From Betaproteobacteria bacterium (GTDB lineage Bacteria > Pseudomonadota > Gammaproteobacteria > Burkholderiales > SG8-39), in NCBI GenBank assembly GCA_016867955.1, contig VGIE01000041.1, positions 1 through 10,501 of the forward strand: a stretch of 10,501 bases of DNA, read 5' to 3'. A model generated the notes under the pieces. It was given only the letters and a program-made list of their open reading frames with translations, was not told where the DNA came from and searched no databases. The position numbers and the translations under genes are program-made. Within the stretch, counting starts at the first letter, position 1. Each line of letters starts with the position of its first letter. Of this stretch, positions 1 to 6,317 are shown in pieces.

Positions 1-365
1 GCCTCGGTGCCGGCCGCGTCCTTGCCCAGCAGATAGGTGGCGAGCCTGACCTTCATGCCCAGCTTGATGTTTTCCGGCTTGGGTTCGACGTTGATGATGT
101 TGGCCGACACGCGAGTCTCGCCGCACTCGATCACCGAGGCCACGAACGGCACCTTGATGCCGGGGGCGGCGGCATGGACGATGCTGAATGCCCGCACCTT
201 GCCTTCCTTGGGCAGGCGCACGTCCCTGAACTCCGTGCCGAAGCACTTGGCGCAGCCGTTGCGGCGGTCGAAATACCGCGCCTTGCAGCTGACGCATTCG
301 TGGGCGATCAGGTGGGGATCGTCGCCGAGGATGAGGTAACTCACCAGCGGAATCTGGTTGGGCAT
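1..365 (-). CDS. DUF35-type Zn-ribbon/OB-fold protein (C-terminus cut by window edge)
   Basis: Seen: reading the minus strand from an ATG at 365 gives 121 residues open to the window edge. A zinc ribbon is formed by Cys24-x2-Cys27 and Cys38-x2-Cys41. After it comes a beta-rich OB-fold-like segment (about residues 53-115) with the family-typical stretch GKVRAFSIVH, then VPFVASVIECG. A GGAG Shine-Dalgarno lies about 8 nt upstream of the start, which supports this start. Family knowledge: proteins of the DUF35 (Zn-ribbon plus OB-fold acyl-CoA-associated) family are usually 130-150 residues, so little is missing. They typically act in the cytoplasm with a thiolase or SCP2-type thiolase, including the side-chain aldolase/thiolase complexes of steroid degradation. 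Inference: a thiolase-like gene probably lies further left on the same strand. The gene is divergent from the MFS gene. Confidence 0.85.
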   Translation of the reverse strand, partial: MPNQIPLVSYLILGDDPHLIAHECVSCKARYFDRRNGCAKCFGTEFRDVRLPKEGKVRAFSIVHAAAPGIKVPFVASVIECGETRVSANIINVEPKPENIKLGMKVRLATYLLGKDAAGTE

Positions 366-526
366 GACTTCTCCGGGGATTTGAGATTGCGCCTGCGGAT
401 CTACGCACGCGATTTTACAGTAATCGGCCCCCCAATCCCGGCGGGGCCGGGATAGCCCTGCATTCCACATCGCAATGCGGTCGTGCATGCCGGCCATGCG
501 GGCAGCCCTTCCGCTATGCTCACGCA
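366..526. other. Divergent intergenic region with a perfect hairpin and a 9-bp palindrome
   Basis: This 161-nt gap separates the DUF35 gene (minus) from the MFS gene (plus). It holds a perfect 8-bp inverted repeat, ATCCCGGC (435-442) and GCCGGGAT (446-453), with a GGG loop. It also holds the short palindrome TTACAGTAA (415-423). On the minus strand a -10-like TAAAAT (417 down to 412) overlaps that palindrome, so a repressor binding there could control the DUF35 gene; no convincing -35 is visible. No open reading frame here is credible. Confidence 0.4.
515..526 (+). promoter_or_regulatory. Possible -10 element for a leaderless MFS transcript
   Basis: TATGCT (515-520) resembles a sigma-70 -10 hexamer. 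Transcription starting about 7 nt after it would begin at or next to the GTG start at 527. No Shine-Dalgarno precedes that start, which is consistent with a leaderless mRNA. No good -35 is seen, so this is tentative. Confidence 0.3.
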
Positions 527-1786
527 GTGCCGCCACCTTCCACCACCGCGCCTGACCCGCCGATGCGCTGGGGCTACCCGCGTGCCGCCATCACGCTGGC
601 CGTCGGCAACTGCCTGTTCGATGCCGCCTGCAACATGTGGTGGTGGTTCATCCCGCTGTTCCTGATCGAGGTAGGCCGGACGACACCTGCGGAGGCGTTA
701 TACTGGCTGGCCGCCGCTTCCACGGCGCAGGGCGTCTGCCGAGTGCTGTCCGGCACCCTGTGGGGCGTGATGTCGGACCGCTACGGCCGCAAGCTGATGT
801 ACATGCGCGCCCTGTTCTTCCTGGTCGTGACCGCCGTGCTTTTCGGCTTCATCACCGAACCCTGGCAGGTGGTCTTCGCGCTCGGTTTGCACGGCCTGTT
901 CTCCGGCTATGACGGGCCGGCCGTGGCCATGCTCAGCGTCAGCGTTCCCGACTCCCACTTCAAGAAGAGCCTCGGCCTGTTCACGGCGCTGCGCTACCTC
1001 GGGCAGTCGGCCGGGCCGGCGCTGGGCGCGGCGCTGGCGGTCGCATTCACCTACCGCTCTACCATCCTGATCGCTGCGGGGCTCAGTGCGGCCATCTTGC
1101 TGTGGATCTACCGCGCGCTGCCTTCGGACCGGATCGCGCGCGCACACGCGCACGGCCCGGGCGCGCCGAGCACGCCCGCCCCCACCGCGCGACCGGTGCT
1201 GGAACCCTTCCGACCCAGCAGCCAGCTGTGGCTGGCGGTATTCATCTTCGGCATGCTGGTCGCCCTCGCCCAGGTGCTGCGCATTATCACGCCGATCGCC
1301 CTGCGTGCCATCGAGGGCCAGGATGTACCGGGCATTACCGGCATCGCCTTCATGCTGGGCGGGCTGGCCAGCGCCGCGGGCGTCTTCATCGTGTCGGGAC
1401 GCTATTTCCGCATCGGCCGGCTGCGCATCGCCATGGTGGTCTGCACCGTTATCACCGGACTGGCCTTCCTCGGGCTGGGAACCATGCATGCCTCGGCGCC
1501 ATTCGTCGCAGTCTTCGCGCTGATCAGCCTGACTCAAGCCGCAATGATCCCCACCAGCAACATGCTGATCGCCTTCAACACGCCGGCGGGGCGCCGCGGC
1601 ACCGCGTTCGGACTCGGCGGCAGCGCGCAGGCGATTTCCATCGCGCTGGGACCCTTGGCAGCCGCCGCCTTTGTCGCGACCTCCATGGCCTGGGGCTTTG
1701 CCGTCATTGCGCTGGTCTGCGCAGCCCTCGCCGTCCTGATACACCGGCAACTGCGCGAGCCGCGCCCGGAACAGGCGGGCGCCTGA
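527..1786 (+). CDS. Major facilitator superfamily (MFS) transporter
   Basis: Seen: a 419-residue, strongly hydrophobic protein with about 12 membrane segments in two halves, separated by a Pro/Ala/His-rich cytoplasmic loop near residues 198-233. The MFS motif A between helices 2 and 3 is present (G-T-L-W-G-V-M-S-D-R-Y-G-R-K, residues 76-89). Family knowledge: MFS proteins of 400-420 residues move small solutes in or out through proton coupling; motif A alone does not give the substrate. Start: GTG at 527 is the furthest reasonable start. An ATG at 563 (Met13) is possible, and neither has a clear Shine-Dalgarno. Inference: with catabolic flavoenzymes nearby, it may import a cyclic lipid or its breakdown product, or act as an efflux pump. 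It is the only gene in its apparent unit. Confidence 0.88.
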   Translation: MPPPSTTAPDPPMRWGYPRAAITLAVGNCLFDAACNMWWWFIPLFLIEVGRTTPAEALYWLAAASTAQGVCRVLSGTLWGVMSDRYGRKLMYMRALFFLVVTAVLFGFITEPWQVVFALGLHGLFSGYDGPAVAMLSVSVPDSHFKKSLGLFTALRYLGQSAGPALGAALAVAFTYRSTILIAAGLSAAILLWIYRALPSDRIARAHAHGPGAPSTPAPTARPVLEPFRPSSQLWLAVFIFGMLVALAQVLRIITPIALRAIEGQDVPGITGIAFMLGGLASAAGVFIVSGRYFRIGRLRIAMVVCTVITGLAFLGLGTMHASAPFVAVFALISLTQAAMIPTSNMLIAFNTPAGRRGTAFGLGGSAQAISIALGPLAAAAFVATSMAWGFAVIALVCAALAVLIHRQLREPRPEQAGA

Positions 1787-2060
1787 ACGGCACGCGATGC
1801 AGGCGTTCAGCCCCAACGCCATCCTGACCGGGATGTGCCACGGCGCGGGGCATCCCGAACTTCGCCCGACGCGTTTTGCCCGTGAGGAGCAAAACCGCCC
1901 GGGCGCCGGCTCCGCGACAAGGCTGAGGTCCCCCTCGGGAGGACTCCGCCGCGATTCCGCGCGGCCCATCGCGCTCGCCGGATGCCGATGCACACGCGCG
2001 CCTTCGTGTAGCATCGCCGGCATTCCCAGCACTGCCGCGAGAGACCCGGGCGATGAACCG
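1787..2060 (+). other. Leader/intergenic region with two hairpins upstream of the diguanylate cyclase
   Basis: A 274-nt gap. A first stem pairs GGGATG (1830-1835) with CATCCC (1851-1856). A second pairs GTTTTGC (1873-1879) with GCAAAAC (1889-1895) around a 9-nt loop. Neither is followed by a T-run, so neither is a standard intrinsic terminator. TAGCAT (2009-2014) is a weak -10-like hexamer 46 nt before the cyclase start. The cyclase frame stays open back to an ATG at 1797, but the extra 88 residues are Arg/Pro-rich with no recognisable domain, so I treat this stretch as non-coding. Confidence 0.4.
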
Positions 2061-3245
2061 ATGCTGACCTTTTCGCCAAGCCCCACCGACATCCTGATTG
2101 CCATCCTGCTCGCGCTGGGACTGCTGTCGATGACATTCTCGCGCCTGGAACCGGGCACCCGGGCCGCCGACGGCTGGGGGGTCGGAATCCTTCTGCTTGG
2201 ATTCGGGTTGGCGATGCTGCAAATTGATGGGCGCGCGCCGACCCTGCTGTCCGTCACCGGCGAAATCCTCATGCTGTCATCGATACCGACCGTTCACCGG
2301 GCCATTCGCCGCCTCCGTCCAGATCCTCGCCCCGAATGGAAGTCGCCGCTATGGGCCTGCGTTGCCGCGGCCAGCCTGCTGCTGCTGTGGTTCACTTTTG
2401 TCGAGCCCAGCGCGCGCGCGCGGGTCGTCGTGTTCTCCGGTACCCTGGCCCTGATGACCGGGTGGGCGGCGGCAATGTCCGTCAACATGCCGACGCAGAT
2501 CAATCGCGCATCGCGCAAGCTGTTCATCGGCCTGATCTGGTGCGTGTCGATCCTGTTCGTTGCGCGTATGGCGGGGACACTTGCCGCGCCGGCGCACGCG
2601 GACGAACACTTCCAATATGACACGCTGGCGCCGGTCGCCGCCCTCATCGGCGTGGTCCTGTTCGTTGCGCTGACGGTGGCGATGATGTGGATGGAGGTCA
2701 GCCTGCTCAACGCGAAGCTGGCTGGACTGATTTCGCAAGACGCCCTGACGGGCCTTCTCAACCATCGCGCCATCATGGAATCGTGCGAGCGCGAAGTGTC
2801 GCGCGCGGAGCTCCACCGCCAGCCGCTTTCAGCTGCCCTTCTGGACATCGACCACTTCAATAGCGTGAATGACGCCCATGGGCATTCCGTAGGAGATGCC
2901 GTGCTGAGGCACCTGTCCACGCTGCTGGTGGGCGAGTCCCGGAAACACGATTTCTGCAGCCGGTTCGGTGGCGAGGAGTTTCTCATCCTCATGCCGGTGA
3001 CCGGCACCGCCGACGCGGCGAACAGCATGGAACGCCTGCGCCAGCGCATCGAGTCACGACCTTACCGGGACGGAAAGCTCACCATTCCCTTGACCGTCAG
3101 CATCGGCGTCGCGGAACTCGTGAATCACATCACCGGCGTCGATGCGCTGATCGGCGCAGCCGAGCGCGCCTTGTACCGCGCCAAACGAGGCGGTCGCAAC
3201 CGCGTCGAGACCGCCAGCGCCGAGGCACCTGACTTCCGACAATAG
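2061..3245 (+). CDS. Membrane-anchored diguanylate cyclase (GGDEF domain)
   Basis: Seen: a 394-residue protein with about six or seven hydrophobic segments in residues 10-213 (for example 10-26, 39-53, 97-114, 121-141, 153-172, 189-212), then a GGDEF domain at about 222-385. The active-site motif is GGEEF (303-307). Metal/substrate residues lie around Asp262-Ile-Asp264 and Asn270-Asp271. An RxxD inhibitory site (294-297) sits five residues before GGEEF, as in product-inhibited cyclases. Known: this domain makes cyclic di-GMP from two GTP at the inner face of the membrane. All residues needed for activity are visible, so it is probably active and feedback-inhibited. The membrane part likely senses an unknown signal. 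Start: Met at 2061 directly precedes the first helix; the Shine-Dalgarno is poor. It has no obvious link to the catabolic genes around it. Confidence 0.9.
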   Translation: MLTFSPSPTDILIAILLALGLLSMTFSRLEPGTRAADGWGVGILLLGFGLAMLQIDGRAPTLLSVTGEILMLSSIPTVHRAIRRLRPDPRPEWKSPLWACVAAASLLLLWFTFVEPSARARVVVFSGTLALMTGWAAAMSVNMPTQINRASRKLFIGLIWCVSILFVARMAGTLAAPAHADEHFQYDTLAPVAALIGVVLFVALTVAMMWMEVSLLNAKLAGLISQDALTGLLNHRAIMESCEREVSRAELHRQPLSAALLDIDHFNSVNDAHGHSVGDAVLRHLSTLLVGESRKHDFCSRFGGEEFLILMPVTGTADAANSMERLRQRIESRPYRDGKLTIPLTVSIGVAELVNHITGVDALIGAAERALYRAKRGGRNRVETASAEAPDFRQ

Positions 3246-3276
3246 GAAGCCGCCGCCTCACCCATGGTATATATGC

Positions 3277-3298
3277 GCCCCGGACGTCCCGTCCGGGC
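3277..3298 (+). other. GC-rich stem-loop after the diguanylate cyclase
   Basis: GCCCCGGACG (3277-3286) pairs with CGTCCGGGC (3290-3298) around a TCC loop, giving nine pairs with one bulged C. It lies 32 nt after the cyclase stop codon. It could stop transcription or protect the mRNA 3' end, but a C-run rather than a T-run follows, so an intrinsic terminator is not proven. Confidence 0.4.
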
Positions 3299-3388
3299 GA
3301 CACCCCCCCGATGGCGCCGGCCAGACATGAGCGCACCCAACAGCGTTACCGTCAGGCGCCACGAAGCAGGGGAGCTTAAAGTGACCCA

Positions 3389-3439
3389 GTGACGAAACTG
3401 CGCGCTCGAGATTATGTTAGGTACTCCAAGGAGGAAGGC
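3389..3439 (+). promoter_or_regulatory. Putative sigma-70 promoter and strong Shine-Dalgarno for the SnoaL-like gene
   Basis: GTGACG (3389-3394) and TATGTT (3413-3418), 18 nt apart, resemble -35 and -10 elements. A very strong Shine-Dalgarno, AAGGAGG (3428-3434), sits 5 nt before the ATG at 3440. This fixes the start at 3440 rather than at the in-frame GTG at 3389, which has no comparable site. A second TA-rich block, TATATAT (3268-3274), is another possible -10. Confidence 0.45.
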
Positions 3440-3946
3440 ATGAGCACCGGCGGCAACGACAACACCCTCGCGACCCGGATCGACCGCATCGAGGCGCGCC
3501 ATGCGCTGAACGACCTCGTCGCCAACTACTTCCTGCGCGTTGATGCGCGCACCTACGACAGCCTGGCCGACCTGTTCACGGCCGACGGCACTTTCGCCTT
3601 CGCCCACATGAAGGCCAGCGGCCGTGCCGGCCTGCTGGAATTCTGGCAGCGCCGCATCGCCAACTACGAATTCACCTACCACTACCTGCATTCGCACGTG
3701 ATCACCTCGATAGACCTCGCGGCGAACACCGCCACCGGCATCGTCACCGGCCATGCCGAGCACGCCATCGACGCCACCTGCGTGCTGGCCGCGCTGCGCT
3801 ACGACGACCAGTACGCCCGTGAGAACGGCGTGTGGCGCATCCGCACGCGCACCCTCAGTACGCGCTACTTCCTGCCGTGGAACGAAATGGCCAGCAACTT
3901 CCGCGAAGGCGCGGTGTCCGGCCGGCCGAAGGACACCAAGAAGTAG
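3440..3946 (+). CDS. SnoaL-like (NTF2-fold) protein, possible dehydratase or isomerase of BaiE type
   Basis: Seen: 168 residues, the usual length of a single SnoaL-like domain. An N-terminal helix contains IDRIEARHALNDLVANYF; it is followed by Tyr30, Asp35, a YDSLADLFTADGTF segment, a His-rich strand (His81, His84, His86), and a C-terminal VWRIRTRTLSTRYF strand. Family knowledge: this cone-shaped fold houses steroid delta-isomerase, scytalone dehydratase and the bile-acid 7-alpha-dehydratase BaiE. From memory, BaiE uses Tyr30, Asp35 and a His near 83, and this protein has Tyr and Asp at the same numbers with His residues close by. Inference: it could dehydrate or isomerise a hydroxylated cyclic substrate. 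The same fold also includes non-catalytic proteins, so the function stays tentative. It lies upstream of the GMC gene with a 99-nt gap. Confidence 0.8.
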   Translation: MSTGGNDNTLATRIDRIEARHALNDLVANYFLRVDARTYDSLADLFTADGTFAFAHMKASGRAGLLEFWQRRIANYEFTYHYLHSHVITSIDLAANTATGIVTGHAEHAIDATCVLAALRYDDQYARENGVWRIRTRTLSTRYFLPWNEMASNFREGAVSGRPKDTKK

Positions 3947-4045
3947 CTGCGACATGCGACGACAATACGCCGCAGGAAGCACTGCCTCCGGCTGCCGGCC
4001 AATTGAACCGCATGATAATAATCAATCCGTTAAGGCCTAACAATA
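3947..4045 (+). promoter_or_regulatory. AT-rich leader of the GMC gene
   Basis: The last 40 nt of this gap are markedly AT-rich compared with the surroundings. They include GATAAT (4014-4019), a -10-like hexamer without a matching -35, and TTGAAC (4003-4008), a -35-like hexamer without a well-spaced -10. AAGG (4032-4035), ten nt before the ATG at 4046, is a modest Shine-Dalgarno. The first codons of the GMC gene are also AT-rich, favouring an unstructured start site. Confidence 0.25.
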
Positions 4046-5656
4046 ATGAACAGCATACATGAATTTGATTATATCATTGCCGGCGGAGGCACCGCGGGCT
4101 GTGCGCTCGCCAACCGCCTGTCGGCCAACCCCGCCCACCGCGTGCTGGTGCTGGAGGCCGGCGGCGACGACGCCAACCGCTGGCTGCACATCCCCATCGG
4201 CTACGCCAAGGTGTTCGGCAAGCCGGAGTACAACTTCATCTACCGCATGCAGCCCGAACACCAGCTGCAGAACCGCAGCGGCCCGTTCTACCAGGGCAAG
4301 GTGATCGGCGGTTCGAGCGCCGTCAACGGCATGATCTACCTGCGCGGCCAGCGCGAGGACTACGAGCACTGGGCGAAGCTCGGCTGCACCGGCTGGGACT
4401 ACCAGAACGTGCTGAAGGCCTACCTGCGCGCCGAGAACCAGTGCTCGCGCGCCGCCGGCGAGTACCATGCGGTGGGCGGGCCGCTGCATGTCTCGGACTG
4501 CCCCAACCGGCACGAACTCATCGACGCCTTCATCGCCGCCGCCACCCAGGCCGGCATCCCGGCCAACCCGGATTTCAACGGCTCGACGCAGGAGGGCGCC
4601 GGCTACTACCAGACCATGGCCCGCAACGGCCGCCGCTGCTCGGCGGCCATGGCCTACATCCACCCGGTGAAGCACCGCACGAACCTGACGGTGATGACCA
4701 ACGCAACGGTCGAGCGCGTGACCTTTGCCGGCAAGGAGGCCGATGGCGTCGAATTCATCCACGAGGGCCGGAAACAGACTGCAAAAGCAAAGCGCGAGGT
4801 CATCCTCTCCGGCGGCGCCTTCGCTTCGCCGCTGCTGCTGCAGAAGTCCGGCGTCGGGCCGGGCGCGCTGTTGCAGAAGCACGGCATCGCCGTGGTGCAC
4901 GACTCGCCGGATGTGGGCCGCAACCTGCAGAACCACTTCAACCCCTGGATCAGCTACCGCTGCAAGCGGCCGGTGACGCTGAACGACCAGATGGCCTCGC
5001 CGCTGGGGCGCTTCGGCCTGCTGGCGCGCTACGTGCTGATGCGCCGCGGCTTCATGGCCATGGGCCCGGTGCCGGCAGGCGCGCTGGTGAAGACCGACCT
5101 CTCGCCCGACCGCCCGGACGTGCACATCCACTTCTTCCTGTTCGGCACCGATCGCGTCAAGCCGATGCTGCTGCCGCATTCGGCGGTCATGGCCACGGTG
5201 TGCCAGCTGCGCCCGGAGAGCCGCGGCTTCGTGGAGCTCGGCGGCCCGAACCTGGTGGAGGATGCCAGGGTGCAGTTCAACTTCATGTCCACCGAGCTCG
5301 ACCGCCAGACGGTGATGAAGGGCATGGCCAAGGTGCGCCAGATCATGCAGCAGGCGGCCCTGGGCAATTACATCGGCGACGAGCTCGACGCCTATCCCGA
5401 CACCTCGACCGATGAGGAACTGAAGAACTTCACCGGCGAAGTGCGCGGCACTGCGCACCACATCGTCGGCACCTGCCGCATGGGCACCGACGAGCGTGCC
5501 GTGCTCGATTCGCGCTGCCGCGTGCGCGGCGTGGGGAAACTGCGCGTGGTGGATAACTCCATCATGCCCACGCTGGTGTCGGCTGACACGGCGGCGCCCG
5601 CCATCATGATCGGCGAGCGGGCATCGGATTTCATCCTGGAGGACGCTCGGCCATGA
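4046..5656 (+). CDS. GMC-family FAD-dependent oxidoreductase (choline dehydrogenase-like)
   Basis: Seen: 536 residues, normal for the family. The FAD dinucleotide-binding motif GGGTAG is at 13-18 after a short strand, with the acidic LVLEAG end of the second strand following. Both GMC signatures are present: GKVIGGSSAVNGMIYLRG (about 84-101) and GGAFASPLLLQKSGVG (about 257-272). The C-terminal active-site block has HHIVGTCRMG, whose His472 aligns with the catalytic His of the family. The second catalytic position, usually Asn or His, is Asp514 in SADTAAP. Known: GMC enzymes oxidise alcohols to aldehydes or ketones with FAD, passing electrons to oxygen, quinones or other acceptors. No signal peptide is seen, so it is probably cytoplasmic. 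Substrate unknown; an alcohol in a terpenoid or steroid pathway is plausible from the neighbours. It overlaps the next gene by 4 nt. Confidence 0.93.
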   Translation: MNSIHEFDYIIAGGGTAGCALANRLSANPAHRVLVLEAGGDDANRWLHIPIGYAKVFGKPEYNFIYRMQPEHQLQNRSGPFYQGKVIGGSSAVNGMIYLRGQREDYEHWAKLGCTGWDYQNVLKAYLRAENQCSRAAGEYHAVGGPLHVSDCPNRHELIDAFIAAATQAGIPANPDFNGSTQEGAGYYQTMARNGRRCSAAMAYIHPVKHRTNLTVMTNATVERVTFAGKEADGVEFIHEGRKQTAKAKREVILSGGAFASPLLLQKSGVGPGALLQKHGIAVVHDSPDVGRNLQNHFNPWISYRCKRPVTLNDQMASPLGRFGLLARYVLMRRGFMAMGPVPAGALVKTDLSPDRPDVHIHFFLFGTDRVKPMLLPHSAVMATVCQLRPESRGFVELGGPNLVEDARVQFNFMSTELDRQTVMKGMAKVRQIMQQAALGNYIGDELDAYPDTSTDEELKNFTGEVRGTAHHIVGTCRMGTDERAVLDSRCRVRGVGKLRVVDNSIMPTLVSADTAAPAIMIGERASDFILEDARP

Positions 5657-6240
5657 ATGCACCCGGACGGATTGCTGTCGCTCTCGCCTGCGCCGCCGCG
5701 CTGTCGGCTGGTCATGCCGCCGCGGCCGAACTCGCCGGCGTGAAACTCGAGGACCGTGCGCGCCTGAGCGGCGCCGGGCCCGAGCTGGTGCTCAACGGCA
5801 TCGGACTGCGCACGCGCATGGTGTTCGACGTGTACGTGGGCGGGCTCTACCTCACGGAAAAGAAGACTGCTGCCGCCGATGCCGTGGCGCTCGCCGGCCC
5901 CAAGCGTGTGGCCATCCATATCCTGCGCGAACTCACCGCCCAGCAGTTCACCGAATCGCTGTCCGAGGGCATCCGCAACAACAGCACGCCGGCCGAGCAG
6001 GCGGCGCTCAAGGCGCGCGTCGACGGCCTCCTCGACATCATGAACGCCATCAAGACGGTCAGGAAAGGCGACGTCATCCTGCTCGACTACCTCCCGGAGA
6101 CCGGTGTGCAGGTCCTGGTCAACGGGCAGCCGCAGGGCAGGCCCGTCCCGGGCGAGGATTTCCAGCGCGCGCTGCTGCGCATCTGGCTGGGCGACAGGCC
6201 CGCCGACGCCGCGCTCAAGCGGGGGATGCTGGGGGGCTGA
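5653..6240 (+). CDS. Secreted chalcone isomerase-like protein
   Basis: Seen: 195 residues beginning with a clear signal peptide (basic start, hydrophobic Ala/Leu-rich core, AHAAA-type cleavage region near residue 24). The mature part has the family-typical block GLRTRMVFDVYVGGLYL, then a helix-rich middle (LTAQQFTESLSEGIRNN) and a C-terminal RALLRIWLGDRPAD. Family knowledge: bacterial chalcone isomerase-like proteins (Pfam Chalcone_3 type) share the plant enzyme's fold, but most lack a proven enzymatic role and are periplasmic or envelope-associated. The start is well supported: GGAGGA (5639-5644) lies 8 nt upstream, and ATG overlaps the GMC stop codon (ATGA). The two genes are therefore probably translationally coupled. 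Pairing a likely cytoplasmic flavoenzyme with an exported protein is unusual. A lipid- or fatty-acid-binding role is possible. Confidence 0.82.
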   Translation: MNAPGRIAVALACAAALSAGHAAAAELAGVKLEDRARLSGAGPELVLNGIGLRTRMVFDVYVGGLYLTEKKTAAADAVALAGPKRVAIHILRELTAQQFTESLSEGIRNNSTPAEQAALKARVDGLLDIMNAIKTVRKGDVILLDYLPETGVQVLVNGQPQGRPVPGEDFQRALLRIWLGDRPADAALKRGMLGG

Positions 6241-6255
6241 TGTCCGCCGGGGGCC

Positions 6256-6273
6256 CTGCGTACCGGGACGCAG
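6256..6273 (+). promoter_or_regulatory. 18-bp near-perfect palindrome upstream of the Sec-peroxiredoxin (operator candidate)
   Basis: CTGCGTACC and GGGACGCAG form an inverted repeat matching at 8 of 9 positions with no spacer. It begins 15 nt after the stop codon of the chalcone isomerase-like gene and ends 5 nt before a -10-like element, overlapping the expected -35 zone. This is where a repressor or redox-sensing regulator could bind. It could also fold as a 6-bp hairpin (CTGCGT/ACGCAG), but no T-run follows. Confidence 0.35.
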
Positions 6274-6278
6274 CGCTG

Positions 6279-6311
6279 TATCCTAGTGGTGCCGCACATC
6301 ACGACAAGGAG
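6279..6311 (+). promoter_or_regulatory. -10-like element and Shine-Dalgarno of the Sec-peroxiredoxin
   Basis: TATCCT (6279-6284) resembles a -10 hexamer. The -35 zone 17 nt upstream (CTGCGT) is a poor match and lies in a palindrome. AAGGAG (6306-6311) lies 6 nt before the ATG at 6318 and is a good Shine-Dalgarno. This gives the peroxiredoxin its own start independent of the upstream operon. Confidence 0.45.
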
Positions 6312-6317
6312 AACAGC

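Noticed and set aside
699..704. TATACT as an internal promoter in the MFS gene.
   Set aside because: It encodes conserved hydrophobic residues of a membrane helix, has no -35, and no gene starts downstream.
1797..2060. An 88-residue N-terminal extension of the diguanylate cyclase from ATG 1797.
   Set aside because: The extension is Arg/Pro-rich with no helix pattern; Met at 2061 directly precedes the first membrane segment.
1787..2060. A cyclic di-GMP riboswitch upstream of the cyclase.
   Set aside because: The conserved GEMM core sequences are not present; only simple hairpins are seen.
698..2272. Minus-strand open frame of about 524 codons across the MFS gene and the cyclase leader.
   Set aside because: Low-complexity Arg/Gly/Ala/Asp composition with no recognisable domain; it spans the strongly supported MFS gene.
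3389..3439. Upstream GTG start for the SnoaL-like protein.
   Set aside because: AAGGAGG lies 5 nt before the ATG at 3440; the upstream start has no such site and adds residues atypical of the family.
4037..5662. Minus-strand open frame of about 541 codons across the GMC gene.
   Set aside because: It mirrors the GMC gene, is rich in His/Ala/Val/Arg with no domain, and is a by-product of high GC. The plus strand has clear GMC motifs.
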